Assembly (NCBI RefSeq): GCF_905220565.1
Contig: NC_059404.1
Location: forward strand, 6,724,472-6,788,471
DNA from: Melitaea cinxia
Taxonomy: Eukaryota > Arthropoda > Insecta > Lepidoptera > Nymphalidae
Direction: 5' to 3'
Length of the DNA: 64,000 bases
Shown: in pieces, positions 62,581 through 64,000 of the stretch
How the letters are laid out: each line of letters starts with the position of its first letter
Position numbering within the stretch: the stretch's first letter is position 1
The notes under the pieces: model-generated
What the model was told of the DNA's origin: nothing
The model's database searches: none
The model's input: the letters and a program-made list of their open reading frames with translations, nothing else
Translations under genes and position numbers: made by a program

Positions 62581-63251
62581 GTTAGTACAAACCCATTGAT
62601 AAAATTTATCTTTTATGGCAACTAAAAGATATTAATTTTTCTAAATACGGAAATGAACTATTAAATATTTTTGTATTTACTACTTGATAATACTCGAGAT
62701 ATCGAATGCATATTTTTTTATTAATATTGAACTAAAATTAAAATGTGTCTATTTTCACTTAATATATAAAATAACTAATAAGACAAACAATTATTTTATG
62801 CGACATTCTTGTATTACGAAGTAAAGAAACATCACATTCGCATCGCATCCAGCCTGTGACATCCCACTGTTGGGCATAGGTATTTTCCTCCATATACGGG
62901 TAGGAGAAGAATTGGAGCTTAATTCTCCACGGTGCTCCACTACGGAAAGAAACACGCATTAATGTAATTATCAGCACTAGTAAAACTAAAAAAAGACATT
63001 TTTGACAACTAGCGCAGTATAATCATAATATTTTTATTCTACTATGATTTTCGTTATTTAACAAATTCAAACCATGATACGAAAATTAATCAGGCATTTA
63101 GGCCAATTCCATAGCATCAAGTTCTATGTCATGAAAAATCAATTCAATGTACTTATACATTTTAGTAACAGGAATTAGAAGAAGCGATCAAAGTGTAAGT
63201 AAATAATTACAAAATGTATTGTAAAATATACAAACATTATATTATTTTCAG
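62581..63251 (+). other. Intron 1 of the membrane-protein gene
   Basis: 671 bases, GTTAGT...TTATTTTCAG, phase 0. It contains a diverged SINE 3' fragment at 62848-62950. Confidence 0.65.
62848..62950 (-). mobile_element. Diverged SINE 3' fragment in intron
   Basis: 'CCAGCCTGTGACATCCCACTG...GGGCATAGGTATTTTCCTCC...GGAGCTTAATTC' matches the 3' half of the tRNA-derived SINE family, with many substitutions and no clear duplication. It is older than the copies with intact duplications. Confidence 0.65.
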
Positions 63252-63371
63252 GTGACTAGCCCATTAGTATCTTGGGCAGTGATAAGACATGCGTATGTTA
63301 TCCGAATCAGTTGCGTTGTCACAACAAACTCCACCCAACCTGATGTAGTGGACATCAATTTTAACAACGCA
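63252..63371 (+). CDS. Small Cys-rich membrane protein, coding exon 2
   Basis: Acceptor TTATTTTCAG|GTG and donor AACGCA|GTAAGC enclose exactly 40 codons that are open only in the phase set by exon 1. Residues 33-72 finish the first hydrophobic segment (VTSPLVSWAVIRHAYV), then give Cys53 and an N-S-T glycosylation sequon at 58-60. The hydrophilic stretch ends DINFNNA. This suits an extracellular or lumenal loop after the first membrane pass. The remaining exons, expected to hold further membrane segments, lie beyond the window. Confidence 0.7.
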
Positions 63372-64000
63372 GTAAGCGTGTACTTTACTAACAAATAAAG
63401 AAAAATAATTTCGCCTCCGAGGAGCTTGTGCTTTACTGTCGCAAAATGATAAATACGGAAAGCGCTTACTAAGAAACCTCTATATTTTTATAACAATGCA
63501 TTGAAATACACACTTTTATGCAGAGTTGGTGTGCCATCATCATCATCATCACTACAGCCTATTGCAGTCCACTGCTGGACATAGACCTCCACAAGTTCGC
63601 GCCAAAAATGGCGTGAACTCATGTGTGTTGCCCATAGTCACCACGCTGGGCAGGCGGGTTGGTGACCGCAGGGCTGGCTTTTTTGCACCGAAGACGCTGC
63701 TGCCCGTCCTCGTTTTGTATATTTCAAAGCCAGCAGTTGGATCATTATCCCATCATCAGTCGGCTTTTTAAGTTGCAAGGTGGTAGTGGAACTGTGTTAT
63801 TCCTCAGTCGCCTCTTACGACACCCAGGGGAAGAGAGGGGGTGGCTATATTCTTTAATGCCGTAGCCACATAGCTTAATTATAATATTTATAATAATTGG
63901 TATGTATTATACAAATATTAATTAAAAATCATTTAGAGTCTTTTTTAAAAACTATTCTAGTAAATAGAATCTATTAAAAATATATTATGTTTGACGTTAA
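63372..64000 (+). other. Intron 2 of the membrane-protein gene (5' part)
   Basis: Begins GTAAGC at 63372. It contains a nearly full-length copy of the 337-bp retroelement family. No further exon is visible before the window ends. Confidence 0.55.
63535..63874 (-). mobile_element. 337-bp retroelement family, near full-length copy
   Basis: Minus-strand copy, from the ATG-repeat tail (CATCATCATCATCATCAT on the plus strand at 63535) to the 5' end GCTATGTGGCTACGGC near 63859-63874. It agrees with the 5199-5535 copy along its whole length. No intact duplication was found. Confidence 0.78.

Noticed and set aside
63526..63865. Frames with HHHHHHY and similar peptides
   Set aside because: They read through the ATG-repeat tail and body of the 337-bp retroelement copy.
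1..64000. Hox-cluster microRNAs (iab-4/iab-8, mir-10 type)
   Set aside because: No match to remembered mature sequences was noticed; iab-4/iab-8 is expected on the abd-A side of Abd-B, which is not in this window.
1..64000. CRISPR arrays, bacterial operons, integrated viral genes
   Set aside because: No regularly spaced repeats of CRISPR form and no viral or bacterial protein frames were seen; the window is insect nuclear DNA.

Overview
The window looks like a stretch of a moth or butterfly (Lepidoptera) chromosome. It is strongly AT-rich and almost free of long reading frames. It carries several dispersed repeats I recognise as typical of lepidopteran genomes: a tRNA-headed SINE, a CR1/Jockey-like LINE tail, the 'CTAGCTGACC' repeats and the 'ACCGACTTC...GAAGTCGGT' repeats. 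Its protein exons have spliced, metazoan gene structure.

Only two protein-coding loci can be supported, one near each end, transcribed away from each other. On the minus strand at about 2.6-3.2 kb is a 5' coding exon of a posterior Hox gene, most likely Abdominal-B. It ends in a consensus splice donor, and the homeodomain exon must lie beyond coordinate 1, so positions 1-2599 are its first visible intron. A CpG-rich leader and promoter region lies at about 3.4-3.9 kb. On the plus strand, two short exons at 62485-62580 and 63252-63371 join in frame into the N-terminal 72 residues of a small Cys-rich membrane protein. Neither exon stands out as a long reading frame; they were found from splice sites. 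The rest of this gene lies beyond 64000.

The roughly 58 kb between the two genes is a gene desert. It consists of unique AT-rich DNA with small GC-richer islets (candidate enhancers, promoters or insulators) and scattered transposable-element copies. The best-defined repeats have exact target-site duplications: a 337-bp retroelement (5199-5535), a 149-bp inverted-repeat element that carries a complete tRNA-like cloverleaf (6931-7079), and tRNA-derived SINEs (10005-10118, 19712-20061, 30572-30905; a further copy near 40440-40728). Towards the right end lie a hAT-like remnant containing a strong hairpin, a complex tandem array (61500-62172) and a TATA/CRE-like module just upstream of the membrane-protein gene.

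Working interpretation: this is the outer edge of the Hox complex upstream of Abd-B, a regulatory landscape separating a developmental transcription factor from an unrelated neighbour. I found no operon-like system, defence system or virus. The most unusual items are the tRNA-bearing palindromic element, three equally oriented CTCF-type motifs around Abd-B, the two-exon membrane-protein gene, and the tandem array in front of it. All regulatory calls rest on motifs alone.
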